NCBI GenBank assembly: GCA_029532415.1 | Contig: JAQOTA010000017.1 | Coordinates: forward strand, 124,001-188,000 | Direction of reading: 5' to 3' | Length of the DNA: 64,000 nt | Source: Marasmius tenuissimus | Lineage: Eukaryota > Basidiomycota > Agaricomycetes > Agaricales > Marasmiaceae | Part shown: positions 36,522-50,222 of the stretch, piece after piece | How the letters are laid out: each line of letters begins with the position of its first letter | Position numbering within the stretch: position 1 is the stretch's first letter | Translations under genes and position numbers: made by a program | The notes under the pieces: generated by a model | Database searches by the model: none | Seen by the model: the letters and a program-made list of their open reading frames with translations, nothing else | What the model was told of the DNA's origin: nothing

Positions 36522-37920
36522 ATGAAGACTTTTCTGCAACTCGCCGGGTTCTCATTGCTCGTTCGGGCAACTCTGGGGATTTGGGTCAATCACACTGTGG
36601 ACGATACGAACTCGACGATGATCAAATATCAAGGATCGTGGCCAGAAAGCAGAGATACCCATCGTAGCGATTTGGACTACGGAGGATCACACATGGTCAG
36701 TAGCGTGCCAGGCGATAAAGCAGTCTTCAAATTCACAGGTAAGGAGTCCTCCATCCTGCTGTCTGAACCCCGACGTTTCGATTTACCAGTCAAACTCTAC
36801 GACCTCCGAATCAGGTGTCGCAGTCTACTATCTAGCACCGCTGTGGCCATACGCTGTCAGCACGTCTCTCTGCCTCGACGGAACTCCCGCCAAAGTCGTC
36901 AACTTGACCGACCCAAACGCAAACACCACGGACGGGGGTCCCGAAACGACTGGCTGGGCCGTCCGATGGAGCGCCACTAATTTGAGCAACACGACGCACA
37001 CTCTAACGGTCTCCATCCCAAGCGGGGCGTTATACGTTGTTGTCGATGGATTCATGTACGTCGGATCCCATTCCTACATCGATTCAACTCGTCTAATCAT
37101 TCATTACAGGTATACCGCCTTCGATCCAACTCCAGCCGAATCAGAAAATGAGTTGTCGAAGTTCACCGATAGCGCGTCACTGCCCGCTGTTCTCGGGGCA
37201 ATTCTTGCTTCCCTGACGGTCATTGCTCTTGTCACTTTCTGCTTGTGCTATCGGCGACGAAAGCGCAGGGCTGCTGCCCAAAGACAAGCCAGCCGGCGCG
37301 CCGCCACCAACTTCTTGGCTCCCGAGTTTGGGACCGTTGAACCGTTTGGCAGCTTCATGGCTTCAATGCCAGGTTACACGCCCCAGACATACGATCGACA
37401 AGATCTCCCGTACGCTGCCGTTCCCATCGCAAGTCCAGACACCCCTAGTACACAAACACCTACGGACTTTACGCGCTCGACCCCACTTCCTACCAGTCCG
37501 CGACAGGAATACCCTTTCCCTCATACCGAGAAAGCAGTGCGAATGTCGTTTGCAGGTCCACGGAACGCCGATCATCTGCACCAAGAGAACTCCTCCTCTG
37601 GTCACGATCGAGAATTCCCCAGTGACGGCGGTTCTCGAGACTCACAAGTACTAGCACCAACTCGGATGTCCTTCGCCAGCGAAAGCAACGACTACACTCC
37701 CTACAAGAGCCATGCCAGAAACTCCAGTTCGTTTAGTGGACACAGACCCGAATCGACCGGTGGGAGTAGTTCCAGGCAATCATCACAGCCGGCTTCCTCT
37801 TCAAGGCCGTACTCAGCATCAAGCGGTAGCCAGTCAGAAAAGCCGCCACCAAGAACGTACATTGATGAGAAACGGTTACAGATGAAAGCTGTCCAGGAAC
37901 CACCTGCGTATACCAAGTAA
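36522..37920 (+). CDS. Single-pass membrane protein with lectin-like ectodomain
   Basis: Exons 36522-36738, 36815-37055 and 37110-37920 give 422 aa. A signal peptide (FLQLAGFSLLVRATLG) leads into an extracellular domain of about 190 residues with several N-glycosylation sequons (NHT, NST, NTT, NLT, NLS). One membrane helix follows (LPAVLGAILASLTVIALVTFCLC), then a basic stop-transfer RRRKRR. The cytosolic tail of about 170 residues is rich in Ser, Pro, Thr and Gln and ends near a PPAY motif. This layout is common in basidiomycetes, where the ectodomain often has a galactose-binding-like fold. A sensor or wall-associated role is possible, but nothing in the sequence proves it. The second intron is 54 nt and in frame, so retention would still give an open frame. 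Confidence 0.85.
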
Positions 37921-38113
37921 TTACCTTATGACCTTCACACTCTTACGATACTCTTACTCTAGTTTTCTTTTTTGGGTCGTTCGTGCATCTCATTTTACGG
38001 CAATAAATCGTCTAAAACCCATGAACCAATAGTCCTTTATTCAAAGAGATCATACGCTATAGTGTGACGCACGCAATACAGCTTTACAAAGATTTGGCGA
38101 GTGAGTCATCTCA

Positions 38114-40145
38114 TTAATCTTGCCGACTCTCTGATACAGTCTCGTCATCGTCTTCTTCCTCTTCCTCGTACTCCTCATCGTCATCGTCAAATTCGCCCTC
38201 ATCCATGGCTTCCTTGAGCTGTGCAAAAAGTCGATCGTTAACTTCGGACATCGAAGCTTCAGTCCGATTGGACCCACCATTTCTATCAACTCATGACACT
38301 CGTTTAGGTGGGCCGAAATGATACCCTGTCCTTCGGGAATAGACCCATCCGAGCCAACGAACTTTCCGTCTTTACGCCGTGATTCGATTTGGTGTAGCGC
38401 CAGCTGGTACTAGAAAAGCTCACGTTGTTAGTACTTCTTGTCGACGATGGGACGAAAAAGCACACATACTGGGTAAAGATCCCGAGGACTGAACGTACCA
38501 CCATATTTCAAGACCTCGTTGAGACATTTTTTGACTGTGGAAAGTTTGTTCGCCTGTGTAAATTATCAGCGCGACAACAGACAACCGTAGACACAAAAAC
38601 GCTTACGATGGGCATAAGTTCCTCCGAGACCGGCTCACTGGACGAAAGGAGGCGGTATATGAGACCGTAGCATCTTCTCAAGAGGTATAACAACACCTAG
38701 GAGGATGAGCATAGCATCGACCGAAACATCGAAACCACTCACATATTGTCCCTCAGGTCGGTCGCCCTCCGAGTCCAAAAACTTGCCGTCGATCCTCATC
38801 TTGTCAATTTCCTGCAAACTCAGCGAGTAGTTCCACAAATCTGTCTCTCTTAAGCTCCACCGGTGAGTGAGGACCAATCCTTCAAGTTCCGCTCGAAGAT
38901 CGCTCAGTCGATCATGTATAGGCTTCAAGGAGGATGCAACATGTTTCGAGTCTTCATTTGCCTTGATTTCCTGCGCAATTTCGAAGCATTCTTCCAAAAG
39001 CGAAGAACATAGGGCTTGAGATGCGGGAACAATTCCGCCCGGTCCCAGAAACTTGCCGTCCACCCGCTGACTGTTGCGTCGGAACCAACGATAAAGATAG
39101 AGTGGGTCGTCGGGATTGAAGGAGGATTGCGGTAGTTTGGGGGTAAGTATCGGAACCGGGTCGATCGGCGGGAAAGACACTCAACGAATCAATCTTTCTC
39201 AATTCCTCCATCAAAGGTTTGAGTTCAGCTTTGTGCGAGCCATGCTTAGCCGCGAGGGCAACCAGCTTTCGTCGAATTGTGACGAGCTTCTCGTGTATCG
39301 GTGTGAGCTCCACAGACAAGACGGAGAGGGATTCTTCCAGGGACTTGACAATGTCGTCTGAGAGGGTACCCGGGTGTTAGGAGATGACATGCGCCGCGTA
39401 CGAAAACCTGTGGCACTTACCACATTTGTTCAGCTGTCTCTCCAACAGCTTTATGAGGGCTTGAGGGTGTTTTCCCTCTGTTGTCGCATCACGCTGCAGA
39501 ATTGCTCGAAGCTCTTTGATACGTTTCTGGAATGGGGCGAGGTCGGATTCATTGTAGAGTGCCGATTCATTCATGTGATTGAGAATTTGCTGCGGTACGG
39601 CCAGACGTGTGATGAGCTGTTGAACACCGATTCAAAACGTCTCTCAACTCACTCGCATAGATGCAATTTGTGAATAGGTCGCTGGTGCATCCTTCGTCTT
39701 GCCAATAGTGAGGTAGAAAAGGGAGAGGAGGCTGAACACATCAGCTAGTGTAGTATCCAGACGATTGTTGTATGCCGTGTTATCATCTCGCACATCGTTT
39801 AATTTGGTGACTAAATTGATAGCGTGTTCTTTGTGAGATCATCGTATAGGACAGAGAGCATGGGTACCGCGCACGGACCTTGCTTGACCACCGCCTGGTA
39901 GAGCTGATTGACATCGGATGCTTTGATGAATTCTGCCCGATTCTTCTTCAGTGCTGTTAATCTGTTCCGAATGCTGCATTTCACACAAAGGTTATGAGAA
40001 ACAGAAACGATTGACTCGATCGCGGCGATTCCTACTTGACGAGAGCTTCAAGAATGGGGAGTTCTATGACCAACGAGATGAATCGTAGACAAGTCCACAA
40101 ATAGTCTAGCAGGAACGCACCTTCTTGGGGAACAGGCGCAGACAT
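38114..40145 (-). CDS. DUF2408 family protein
   Basis: A cytosolic fungal protein of unknown function. The ATG at 40145 gives MSAPVPQEELPILEALV. The family mark RNRLTALKKNRAEFIKASDV follows, after introns near 40130 and 40040. The motif (R/M)xDGKFxxxxGxxPxxQ occurs three times (near 39050, 38775 and 38350), which suggests an internal repeat. The C-terminus is strongly acidic (a run of Asp/Glu coded near 38135-38200) and ends SESRQD. The last intron, about 38233-38291, joins CHELIEM to LKEAMDEGEF. Exons are many and small. It shares a 353-bp upstream interval with the tropomyosin gene. Confidence 0.82.
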
Positions 40146-40498
40146 ATTGGCCTAGAGCAAACCGTCTGAGGTTGACTAAGGCGAGCTGGTTGGAGCTTAT
40201 AGTCTTCCTAGCCTTCCCACGAATATTATTCGACTTCTGTCGCGGAATTTGTAGGAGCCGTAGATAGTATTTGGATTATCGTCGGAAATTCTGGATTGGA
40301 ATAGGATTCCCGATGATGGGTGTAAGAGGAAGAAGGTCGCGTCAAGGCAAGACAAATTGGTGTTGACACAGCGCGTAGTCTATGCGCAGCCACGTGCAGA
40401 CCGTATAAACATCACCGTCCTAATCCGGCACACTATTCCTTTCCCTCTGCCCATTACCACCAGATCTTCATTCTCAGTAAATCCTCTTCAACTTCATC
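40146..40498. promoter_or_regulatory. Shared divergent promoter, DUF2408 / tropomyosin
   Basis: 353 bp between two divergent start codons. On the plus strand an E-box-like CACGTG is at 40391-40396 and a TATA-like TATAAAC at 40404-40410, about 90 bp before the tropomyosin ATG. A C/T-rich run precedes that ATG. Confidence 0.55.
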
Positions 40499-41182
40499 AT
40501 GACTGCCCAGATCAAAGAGGTGTGTTCTCATCGATTTGTCGCTTCGCAACGTTGAATGTCTCAAATCACTCTCTTTCACTTCAACATAGAAATTGAACAA
40601 CCTGCGACTCGAGGCTGACAGTGCTATCGAACGTGCAGAGGCTGCGGAAGCCAAGAACAAGAAGCTCGACCAGGCACTACTCGAGAAGGAGCAAGAGATC
40701 CAAGCTCTTACCCACAAGCTCTCTGTGAGTGAAGGCGAGCTGGAGAAGGCCGAGGGCAAGTTGGCAGATGCCAAAGGCGCTCTGTCGGAGGGAGAGGTGT
40801 CTAAGACGACGAGTGAGGGCTTACAACGCAAAGTACAGCTTCTCGAAGAAGAGTTAGACGCTGCTGAGAAGAACCTCAAGGAGACGGTTGAAAAGTGCGT
40901 GCCACGATAGTCCTTGTCCGCTTAACTCTCCTTCATCGGCTAATATCTACCGTGATCAGGCTCAGGCAAGTCGACGTCAAGGCAGAACACTTTGAGAGGC
41001 AGGTTCAGAGAGCTGAGCAGGAGAGAGATCAGTGGGAGAAGAAGTATGAGGTGCGTTATCGTTTCCATCGTACACCGCGTTGCTGTGGCTTCACTGAGCA
41101 ATCATGATAGGACGAGAAAGCCAAGCACGATGATCTCAAGAAGGAGTTCGAGGATCTCAACCGTGATATCCAAGGCCTATAG
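40499..41182 (+). CDS. Tropomyosin
   Basis: Actin-filament-binding coiled-coil protein that stabilises actin cables in hyphae. Exons 40499-40519, 40590-40894, 40960-41050 and 41111-41182 add up to 162 aa, near the 161-aa size of S. pombe Cdc8 and fungal Tpm2-like proteins. It begins MTAQIKEKLNNLRLEADSA and is one continuous heptad repeat rich in Lys, Glu, Ala and Leu, with no Pro or Cys in the rod. The first exon codes for only seven residues. The frame closes exactly across all three introns. Confidence 0.95.
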
Positions 41183-41632
41183 ATGTCTTCCCCCAGGACC
41201 TCTGTCTTTACGATATTTCCGGTCATCGGTCTAGATGGTCATGATCACCCTCTTACACTTGACGATATTTCTTTCATCGACGCCCTTCCTCTTCATTCTT
41301 GCATCTCTCTTATGTTAGTTCCAATCGGATCGTGCTCTCCGTAGCTCAGATGAAATAGGCTCATAATGTTCAAATTGTCTTCCGGGTCATAGCTCCTGTC
41401 AGTGTCAGTGTGAACCACGCTCAGCTTTTGAACTGCGTGATCTGTATGATCGCGCTCGCGATCGGCAATGTGTGCAATCACGCAGTTGGGTCCAAGTCAT
41501 AACTTAGCATTAGTGAAGTGTATACAATGAAGGATGCAAAGAACGTGAAAACAATGCTAAGATAGAGAAAAATTTTAATTTTGGGTTTCCCCGCTCCTCA
41601 TGGTAATCTAATTAGCGCGACAAGTCAAGTAT
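41183..41632. other. Intergenic between convergent tropomyosin and ATP1
   Basis: 450 bp holding the 3' ends of both neighbours. An AT-rich stretch near 41560-41585 may serve 3' end formation of the ATP1 transcript. No gene seen. Confidence 0.5.
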
Positions 41633-43793
<2,161 letters not shown>

Positions 43794-43952
43794 GAGTGAG
43801 TGGGGAGGTGAAAGAGGGAGGAAGGAAGCTGGTCGTTGGCGAAATTGGCGTCGGAAGAATGCGGTTTTAAATTTTGGTCTGTTTGGCACCCCCCTCTAAA
43901 TTTCACACACGGCTAGCTTTACGCCCCGTTCCCGCTCACCACACCAGTGCTC
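43794..43952. promoter_or_regulatory. Compact bidirectional promoter, ATP1 / bL21m
   Basis: Only 159 bp separate the two divergent start codons, so the genes must share core promoter sequence. No TATA box is obvious. GC-rich stretches (GTTGGCGAAATTGGCGTCGG) lie in the middle. Confidence 0.6.
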
Positions 43953-44473
43953 ATGGCGAGCCTCTTCAGACCGAGTAAGTGAACCTCAAAAGATAAAAAA
44001 TAACGTGTATTGATACGTGCTCTTCATCTGCAGTACAGTCTCTGTGCAGGTCAGCATGTAGGGCTCTCCACGCTGCGCCGGAGACAACCTCAACCGCCCT
44101 CAATCTCATCCGCTCTCAGCCTTCTCAGTACATTGTTGCCTCGGTCGTCGGTCGCAAATACCTGCTCTCACCTCGCGACATCCTCACAATTCCTCGACTT
44201 CGGGACGTGAAAGTCGGTGATGTCCTCGCGCTGGACGAAATCCACGAACTCGGCTCTCGAGAATACACGCTCCGAGGAAACCCCACACTACCTACAACAA
44301 AAGTCAAGGTTGAGGCGACCGTGATAGAACATACAAAGGGAAAGATGGAGTTCATATTCAAAAAGAAGCGGAGAAAGGGCTACCAAAAGACGAAGAAGCA
44401 CAAGCAGACTTATACGCGCCTTCGCATTGGAGACATAGTCATACCTACCGCACCCCCGACAGTAATATCATAG
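43953..44473 (+). CDS. MRPL49: Mitochondrial large ribosomal protein bL21m
   Basis: Exons 43953-43974 and 44034-44473 give 153 aa. An Arg/Ala-rich leader (MASLFRPIQSLCRSACRALH) fits a mitochondrial presequence. The mature part shows the L21 fold order: YIVASVVGRKYLLSPRD, VGDVLALDEI and the basic rRNA-binding end KGKMEFIFKKKRRKGYQKTK followed by HKQTYTRLRI. Yeast calls this protein Mrpl49. Its tight divergent pairing with ATP1 suggests joint control of mitochondrial gene expression and energy production. Confidence 0.92.
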
Positions 44474-44868
44474 CGCTTCTCATAATCGTCAGCTCTTAAT
44501 CTCAACTTCGTTCACGCGTTTCAACGCTGCGCATAGCTTCCATGACTTCGGCATAACTATTTACACCCCCAATGAACTGCACGCGACTATATGAGCGAAT
44601 ACACTCATTTTCACGAGCAACGAATGCATTTCAGAAGCAATATGTAGACGGAAAGTCGTTGCAGAGTTGAGTTTACTCTTGCAGGTGATAAGTACAGACG
44701 CTCCGAACTGAATTCTCAAAAAATTACATCCGCGTTCACGTGTGCTTCCAGCTGTCTCCACAAAAATGCTGATCACCCCTGACAGCGAAAATAGTTACAG
44801 CGGTCGGTATATGAGTTGATTTCACTCGTTTTCACATGTAACTGATCTCTTGAGCTCGAACTTTCATC
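44474..44868. other. Upstream region of the P450 gene
   Basis: 395 bp with no coding frame of interest; it should hold the P450 promoter. No clear TATA box or repeat. Confidence 0.45.
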
Positions 44869-47498
44869 ATGTCTCCTACCCTTTGGACGAGGTCTCTCTT
44901 CAATTATTCGTCTGAAGCGAACCAAGACTCCGATGGTGTGGCGCTATACGCTACTCTCGGAAGTATCGGTGAGTGCATGAACTTGCAGCAATCGACGATT
45001 CGACCCTCACCCTGTACAACAGCTTTCGTAGCCACCTACGCATTGTACAGGATCGTGCTGTATCCCATTTACCTCTCACCTTTGCGCAACATCCCTGGAC
45101 CATCTCTCGGGCCTAACCTCCTCATTGGTGAGTCGGCTTTGACAGCCACATGTTCAGAAGATTGAGTTTGGCTATCGTCAGGTCGGTTTGGCGAAATGAT
45201 ACGGGGTGAGGCCGGTATTCCCCAACGAGAATGGGTCAAGGAGCATGGACAAGCCATTCGCGTTGTCGGACCTCTGGGAATCCAACGCATGATTTTCTGT
45301 CGTCCTGAAGCCCTGCACAAGATTCTCGTCAGCAACTGGCTCACCAACGAAAGAGTGAGTTTCTTGCCTACCCTTCTTAGGATTTTCCCAACTCCAGCCC
45401 CCCCCCCAGCCAGCGTTCATGCGCCACATCCTTGGTTCTGTGGCTGGATACGGACTACTCACCGTGACGGGAACGGAACACAAGCAGATGCGAAAGGCGA
45501 TGAATCCTGCATTTTCGCTTGCTAGTTTGAGTGCTCGTGAGTGCCAATGCCAAATAGCGTCAAGTGCGAGCCAGCTCACACTTATAGCGTAGAGACGGAC
45601 ATGTACTACGACGCCATCGACAGGTACTGGAACTCACCCCCTAACTTAGAACCATTCTAACAATCCATTTAGCTTGATCGACATCCTCAACGACAGGGTC
45701 ATAGATAGCGAGAAAACAACAGGCCAAACAGGCTCTGTGGAACTGATGTACGAGTGGAGTGAGTTCACAACTTAGAAGGATCCGCTATAGCCCTCGTTCT
45801 GACACCCCCTTTTTCAGTGAGCAAGGTCACCCTGGACATCATCTGCACAGTTGCTTTCGGTTACAATGCTGACTCGTTGCACAACCCACACAACGAGTTG
45901 GCTGAGGCCTACGAGGAACTGATCTCGTTGCAGTCTGGTGTCAACATTTCTCGGTTCATCGTGGTGATGTCCATCCCTGGTGTCCCGCGATTCGTCAACT
46001 CCGAATGGGCCTGGAAACACCGGAAGACGGTTGCAAAAATCCCTTCGCTACGTATGTTGTTACCTCGTTGAAACTTTGTTGCGCACCCGTTGACTTCGAA
46101 CCTCTGATAGGTCCATTGGCCAAGATGATGGAGTCGATGCACAGGATCAAGGCGGTTTCAGCTCAAATATTGCGGGAGAGGATGGAAGAAGTGGAAGGCC
46201 TCTCCACAGATGATACTTCTGCGAAGAAGGATATCATGAGTCTGCTCGTGAGAGCGAGGAAGGCTGAAATGGAACGAGCAAAAGACACGGGCAAGGCGGG
46301 TGAACTCGACGGGTCCTATACGATGAGTGACAAGGAGATGATGGATCAAGTCGTAAGCCCCGTTTCTGACCCATCGTTAGTTCACCTACCTAACTTTTCC
46401 TCAGCTCACGTTCCTCGGTGCTGGACATGAAACAACAGCTTCAGGTCGGACGCCTCACTATTGCTGTTCTTACTCTTTATTGACGTGGCTTATCACGAAT
46501 CTTCAATGCAGGTCTGGCTTGGGTGAGTCTTCCATACTACCTATCATCCTACCTGTCTCCTAAATCCACACTGTTCTCCGTTCTCAAAGACTCTCTGGCT
46601 GCTAGCGAAAGACAAGGAAGCCCAAGACAAACTCCGAGCAGAGCTCCGACCATTCTTCGAGCGCACTGAGAACGGCACCTACAAAGCGAGGTTGTCTTAT
46701 CGCGAACTCAAAGACCTAACTTGGTTGGATTGTGTTGTGTATGTCCACTTCATTACCTCTCTTTCTGTCTCTCCGACATCATGACCTCCTGAATTTCTTA
46801 TCACCATTACGGCTTTTAGGAACGAATCCCTCCGATTGTATCCTCCTGTGCCTATGAGTTTCCGCCAGGCAGCGAGCACGGACGTGATTGATGGGATCGA
46901 GGTGCCGAAAGGAACGTTATTCTACATTCCTGTTCGTCGTCGTCATTATCTTCCCCACTGGGAGACTCTCCTATTGACGGTATACATTGAAACAGATACG
47001 CGTCGTCAACACCCTGAAAGAGACATGGGGAGAGGATGCTGAAGAGTAGGGATTCCTCTTCCTCCGTTGCGATCCGATCCCCCGGTTTACATTATCGCTT
47101 TCCTTCTCAGGTTCAACCCCTCCCGATGGCTCAACCTTCCCGAGCAATACAGCTCGACCTTCTCTGTTCTTTCATTCCTAGCAGGTCCGCACGCGTGCAT
47201 CGGGAAGACCATGGCAATAATCGAAATGAAGGCCGTGCTAGCGTGAGTTCCTCGAGCTTATATTGCTATCTTCACTAACCGGCGAGTTTGCGCAGTGGCC
47301 TCATCGTCAATTTTGAGTTTGAAACGAGCTATCCCGGTCAAGTCGCGGAGCCCACCGCGGCAGTCACGATGAGTAAGTCCCTTGTTCCTTGTTCCTCCCC
47401 TCGTGTTAGTCGGGGTTCGCTGAGAACGAACTCTTTCCTTTTCTTCCGTAGAACCAAGAGATAACATGCCCCTCCGAGTAAAGAGGGCCGCTTATTGA
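44869..47498 (+). CDS. Cytochrome P450 monooxygenase
   Basis: Haem-thiolate monooxygenase, probably ER-bound by its N-terminal helix (AFVATYALYRIVLYPIYL, after an intron near 44971-45024), which leads into the Pro-rich hinge PLRNIPGPSLGP. Landmarks in order: the C-helix stretch EHKQMRKAMNPAFS (near 45480), the I-helix oxygen-binding motif FLGAGHETTASGLAW (split by introns near 46430-46510), the K-helix ESLRLYPPVP (near 46824), the PERF-like region FNPSRW (near 47102) and the haem loop FLAGPHACIGKTMA with the Cys ligand (near 47180-47215). The stop is at 47496. About a dozen introns are needed. The substrate cannot be told, and no biosynthetic cluster surrounds it. Confidence 0.94.
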
Positions 47499-48064
47499 TC
47501 CTATACCAATTTCCCGAACCGAAATGTTTCTGAAGCTTCATTTACCTCTTGCTGATTGTTGTCTGTGCTGTTAAGACGAGCGATATTACTTATGTACCTG
47601 TACCTTGTAAGATTTTACCCTTAGTGGCTACTATATTATGTCCGGCGATTGCATTTACATATTGGCTTGGGTGTCAGCGTGAGTCTGCACTATGTTGCAC
47701 ACCGTGACTTGGACATGTACAGGGCTGCACATTCAATTTTACCCAGGGAATGTTCTGACGTCAAAGATTCGCACTCGATGCAGTTCTACTCGGTGGTAAG
47801 AGATTGTCCTGTCGCTCGACTAGTTAAAAAACATGATATACGGCTACAGGACTCCGTGTCATGAAGAACGCGAAGGCGTGAGTCCACAAGGGAACCCAGA
47901 CCAAATCCCGGCCAGAAGACTGACGTGTGCGAAAAGCAAAATGGATGATGATGGCGTAGTCGATGGGAAAGTATTCCACGCATACTCGATGGCAACGAAT
48001 AGCATAATCCTAGAGGGGAGCTTTAGTTCAACCGAGTGAGATTACGAGGACGGTCAATCCCCAC
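47499..48064. other. Intergenic between convergent P450 and ALG3
   Basis: 566 bp. A 68-codon frame at 47833-48039 has no recognisable feature. I see no repeat or RNA gene. Confidence 0.45.
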
Positions 48065-49361
48065 TCACTTGAGGTAAACCGGATAACGCGTTCTCGAGAG
48101 TAGGAAGGGGATTTGCTGAGCATACCAACTGTAGAATTGGTAATGAAGAGACCTCGCGAAGAGGACTCCAATCAAGTTGCAGGTAAAGAAGACGGTGGCA
48201 ACGACTACGATCGGTATACTGAGCAACAGGCGAAGAAATAGTCAGATCAGGAGACGTACAGTCGGCTGAAACAGGCGAAAGCCCTGCTGGCATGGCTGGG
48301 CGGCGGAGCGCTCGACTAATGGTGGCCTTTACACCTCCATCTGGATTACACCACTTGGAGATTCCGAAGAGTAATAGCAGAGAAACGTGTCCTATCAACA
48401 GTGTCGTCGCCCACCGCGGGTGCAGGAATATGTCTTCCGGAACCATTCTCCAGTTTACCGTCCATTTGTACAAAAACACGCGAGATAAGTCGAAAGATGA
48501 GCGAAGGTAGGCACACCAATCCTCTTGTATGAAGGGATATGCGATAATAGACTGAATCCCTGTAATCGTGGCGAGTTTGCGGAATGTGTAGAGAAGGCCC
48601 TTGCGTTTGACCAGGATGACGACGAGCCCCGGAAGATAAAGCAGAACTGACATCTTGATCGACAACGCGAGACTGGCCACGCAGGTTGAGTCAAGTGCCG
48701 CCGTACGTTTGGAGGGAGGACAAACCTAAAGAACAGGATTCCTATATCATCTTCTGCGCTTTGGAACGCGAGGATCGCGCATTGCATCGCGACCACAGAC
48801 CAGCAGTCATTGAAAAGTCGTAAGATGTAGATGGAGTGTAGTCGTTTGCTGAGGGGTAACAGCAGCAATATCCAGTTGGGCACGCCTCCGGCTTTGCGGT
48901 ATATAACACAAGATAATGCCAATGATAGGATGTATAGCGCTGTGTATATGTTCTGAGCAAAGCCAATATTGAGCCCTCCATTCGTTATGCGTTCCAAGAA
49001 GACATGGATCCATAGGTGTCCAGCAGGGTATCTAGCGAACGTCTTTATAAAGAGCACGACTTCAAAAACCCGAAAGAAGCTCACACCAAAGGCCCAGTCG
49101 GTCCAGATATTTTGGAGTAGTCCCGTTGTCCCTTTTTATATGACTGAACTTGGATCATATATGTTTCCCAGTCGATTTCGGTATCTAGAGTTCTGTCAAA
49201 CATCAAGATACGGGAGCAGGCAGCCAAGAGCACTGACAAGGAATGAATTTGCGAATGAGCACCGAGAGGAACGCATCTCCGAGAACGACAGAGAGCGCGA
49301 GGATAGGATAATAGTTGGGATCGACTAACAGTGAACGACACAAGCGAAGGATGGAGGCCAT
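48065..49361 (-). CDS. ALG3: Dol-P-Man:Man5GlcNAc2-PP-Dol alpha-1,3-mannosyltransferase
   Basis: ER membrane enzyme that adds the first dolichol-phosphate-mannose-derived mannose to the lumenal N-glycan precursor (Man5 to Man6). The ATG at 49361 gives [12 protein letters not shown]. An intron joins RKFIP to [16 protein letters not shown], followed by the family marks [17 protein letters not shown]. Later come [20 protein letters not shown] (near 48600-48660) and [20 protein letters not shown] (near 48440-48500). The final stretch is [20 protein letters not shown], and the protein ends RYPVYLK. There are several membrane helices. All blocks occur in the expected order, so I am confident in the name. 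Confidence 0.93.
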
Positions 49362-50222
49362 TTGGACGCGGTGGCCTGACGCGGAGACGTGTTCACCAAA
49401 CAAAATTCTCACGGCAATAATGGCTTGCATGGATAACGATCTCGGCACGGACAAATCAAGCTCGGGTTGACAATCGACCACCATGTTGCCTTTTTTTCTC
49501 TTCATCAATTCCCCTGGTCCTGAATTCGTGTGATACAACAGACAGCGTGAAGACTCGGTCCAGGCAGGGCAGGCACAACAGTCACCTCTGGTAAATTGAT
49601 CTATCCTGATCTTGACCTTTTTTTACCCACAGGTATTACGACTTGAATGGGCACGAATGACGAAGACTGCAATCGCAGGGACATCTTTTGTGAGACCCCT
49701 CCTCCTTTCCTGTTACCTTATCAACTATCTCTCTCTCTCTCGCTAGACGACTTGGTCAGTTCCTATCAAGGATACGAGTTGTATTTTCTCACTGATGCTC
49801 CTGTGTACCTCAGGCCACATATTCCCCATCACAAATCCATCTGTCCGTCAAGCGGGAGGGCACAGACGACCGACGGACGTTGAGATGTTTCTTTTCCGTG
49901 TACTAATGTTGCTCTAGAAGCCGAGATTCGCAATAACTGTGACGACAAGCCTGACATTTAATCACTGTTCCTTTTCCGAAGCATGAGGACGTACACGCCA
50001 CGAGCTGGTGATTTGATTCCCAAGGGCTTCGATGCAGTAATTCTCGAACAAATTCAAGGTACCAGGGATCACAAGATTGCTAAATTAGAAGACAGGCAAA
50101 ATTTAGTGCGGAAGGCAGGACCTATAAGATACGGGAAGGATCAAAATATCCACTGTGGTTCCCTCCCCAGCCATCTTCTGCCCTTGCTCCCTTAACTGTG
50201 GTGCGTTGACCCCTGGATAATA
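49362..50222. promoter_or_regulatory. Divergent upstream region, ALG3 / GH16 gene
   Basis: 861 bp between divergent starts. It contains a CT microsatellite-like run near 49728-49742. Short frames at 49647-49883 and 49983-50195 are not convincing. No TATA box is clear on either side. Confidence 0.4.

Noticed and set aside
38215..38300. Apparent frameshift near the end of the DUF2408 gene
   Set aside because: Explained by an intron (about 38233-38291) with a GTGGGT donor, a GTTAACG branch-like site and a TTTTTGCACAG acceptor, which keeps the frame.
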